Below, piece by piece: positions 4,946 to 5,646 of a stretch of DNA of 5,646 nt. The stretch lies in the NCBI GenBank assembly GCA_005879655.1, contig VBJK01000565.1, positions 1 to 5,646 on the forward strand, written 5' to 3'. The position numbers and the translations under genes were made by a program. The notes under the pieces were generated by a model that saw only the letters and a list, made by a program, of their open reading frames with translations, had not been told where the DNA came from and did no database searches. Each line of letters begins with the position of its first letter. Positions within the stretch are counted from its first letter, which is position 1. Source of the DNA: Chloroflexota bacterium (GTDB lineage: Bacteria > Chloroflexota > Ktedonobacteria > Ktedonobacterales > Ktedonobacteraceae).

Positions 4946-5207
4946 CCTTGCAGTCGTAGTTCTGCTGATCGGGGTTGTCGCTCCACAGCTCTTCTGGGCA
5001 GCTCTTCCTGCATTGGTCGCGTTGGTCTGCCCACTCTCGATGGTGGTGATGATGGCCCAGATGGGAAAGAGGAGAGGTCGGCCAACTGTTGCTCACCCTA
5101 TGGAACCAGAATGCCCTGCTTGTCTGTATGAAGCCCCGTCTGTGCAAGAAGCGCACGAGGCGGCTGCTGAGCAGGAAGCCCTGCCTCGCGTCCCACTGAA
5201 AAGGTAG
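4869..5207 (+). CDS. Small membrane protein resembling DUF2933, with CPxxMxxMM and CxxC motifs
   Basis: A 112-residue protein. Residues 17-30 (MCLNWKVLASLAVV) followed by two hydrophobic helices, about 23-38 and 41-62, ending ALVCPLSMVVMMAQMGKRRG, resemble the short DUF2933-type membrane proteins as I remember them. Motifs seen: Cys54-Pro-x-x-Met58-x-x-Met61-Met62 at the end of helix 2, and Cys82-Pro-Ala-Cys85 in the polar C-terminal tail (EPECPACLYE), a CxxC that could bind a metal or exchange disulfides. Start is uncertain: ATG 4869 is preferred because the N-terminal HHSPLKAIWDC stretch reads as protein, and translation could be coupled to the overlapping upstream gene. ATG 4917 is the alternative; neither has a good ribosome binding site. 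The stop is six bases before the next ATG. DUF2933 has no established function. Confidence 0.75.
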   Translation: MRRHHSPLKAIWDCVQMCLNWKVLASLAVVVLLIGVVAPQLFWAALPALVALVCPLSMVVMMAQMGKRRGRPTVAHPMEPECPACLYEAPSVQEAHEAAAEQEALPRVPLKR

Positions 5208-5213
5208 GAGCTA

Positions 5214-5646
5214 ATGAGTACAAGTCTCTTTTTTGGCGGATCTGTGCTGGCAGCTATGATCGCAGGAACTATCGCCTTGTTTGCCCCCTGTTGCATTTCT
5301 GTGATGCTGCCAGCATACTTTGCCAGTTCGTTTCTCAATCGCCGCTTGCTGGTTGTGATGACCTTTCTCTTCGCAGCCGGGGTGGCCACGGTCATCCTGC
5401 CGATTGCGATGGGGGCATCGGTGCTCCAGCAGGTATTGATCACACAACACACCCCCCTCTACGTGGCAAGCGGTCTGTTGATGCTGGGCCTAGCCGGGTA
5501 TGTGCTCCTGGGAGGACAGATCCATCTGCCGATGCCAGGACGGCGTGCTGGGAGTGCGACTGGGGTGATCAGTGTCTATACGCTTGGCATCTTCTCAGGG
5601 ATGACCAGTTCTTGCTGTGCTCCGGTCCTGGCTGGAGTGATTGCTC
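5214..5646 (+). CDS. CcdA/DsbD-like membrane protein with doubled cysteines, cut off at the right edge
   Basis: Membrane protein with the layout of CcdA-type thiol carriers. The first 144 residues are visible. Helix 1 (about 10-33) contains LFAPCCISVMLPAY with Cys26-Cys27; helix 2 lies about 45-70 and helix 3 about 81-100. A loop with PMPGRRAG leads to helix 4, which carries GMTSSCCAPVLAGV with Cys134-Cys135. In ordinary CcdA each of these two places has a single Cys (SPCxLP and TPCxGP, as in the broken gene at 3096-3820), so this protein has two vicinal pairs. ATG 5214 is preceded by AGGAG and lies six bases after the previous stop, so it is cotranscribed and probably coupled. Likely role: moving electrons or possibly a thiol-bound metal across the membrane together with the small Cys/Met proteins. 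It may functionally replace the broken ccdA-like gene. Confidence 0.8.
   Translation, partial: MSTSLFFGGSVLAAMIAGTIALFAPCCISVMLPAYFASSFLNRRLLVVMTFLFAAGVATVILPIAMGASVLQQVLITQHTPLYVASGLLMLGLAGYVLLGGQIHLPMPGRRAGSATGVISVYTLGIFSGMTSSCCAPVLAGVIA

Noticed and set aside
5093..5452. Minus-strand frame of 119 codons
   Set aside because: Antisense to the end of the DUF2933-like gene and the start of the CcdA-like gene; Cys/Ala/Ser-rich shadow composition.
1..5646. CRISPR arrays, tRNA or rRNA genes
   Set aside because: No regularly spaced repeats, no tRNA-like arms with a GGTTCGA-type loop, and no rRNA-like sequence were seen.

Overview
The window looks like an accessory, partly decaying stretch of a bacterial chromosome or plasmid. 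The best guess for the host is Chloroflexota, class Ktedonobacteria. This rests on recalled family resemblance: a TPR-type helical-repeat region like the C-terminal half of the many Ktedonobacter XRE-type regulators, and small Cys/Met-rich membrane proteins beside CcdA-like proteins. No rRNA or other marker gene is present, so the assignment is only moderately supported.

Layout. (1) Bases 1-812, minus strand: a tyrosine recombinase whose C-terminal end runs off the left edge. (2) About 813-2434: gene-poor debris. It holds a plus-strand TPR pseudogene with an in-frame TAG and lost ends, a cluster of inverted and direct repeats where its homology stops, and one doubtful 99-residue minus-strand reading frame bracketed by a 15-bp direct repeat. 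(3) 2435-3820, minus strand: a thiol-redox pair, a CcdA-type membrane electron carrier followed by a TlpA/ResA-type membrane-anchored thioredoxin. Both keep their catalytic cysteines, but the first is split over three reading frames and the second over two. (4) 4070-4366, minus strand: an intact small membrane protein with a very strong ribosome binding site. (5) 4784-5646, plus strand: two small membrane proteins that each carry a Cys-Pro-x-x-Met-x-x-Met-Met motif, then a second CcdA/DsbD-like membrane protein with doubled cysteines that runs off the right edge.

The most interesting signal is regulatory. Three near-identical 17-bp dyads (TACTAYY-N3-RRTAGTA) sit at three promoters: just downstream of the broken ccdA-tlpA promoter, just downstream of the putative promoter of the 4070-4366 gene, and directly upstream of the -35 box of the 4784-5646 operon. 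This implies one regulator, not encoded in the window, controlling all three units as a thiol-redox or metal-related regulon. Part of that regulon (ccdA-tlpA) is either degenerating or affected by sequencing errors, while the flanking small-protein genes and the second CcdA-like gene look intact as far as they can be seen. A metal-handling role is inference only.
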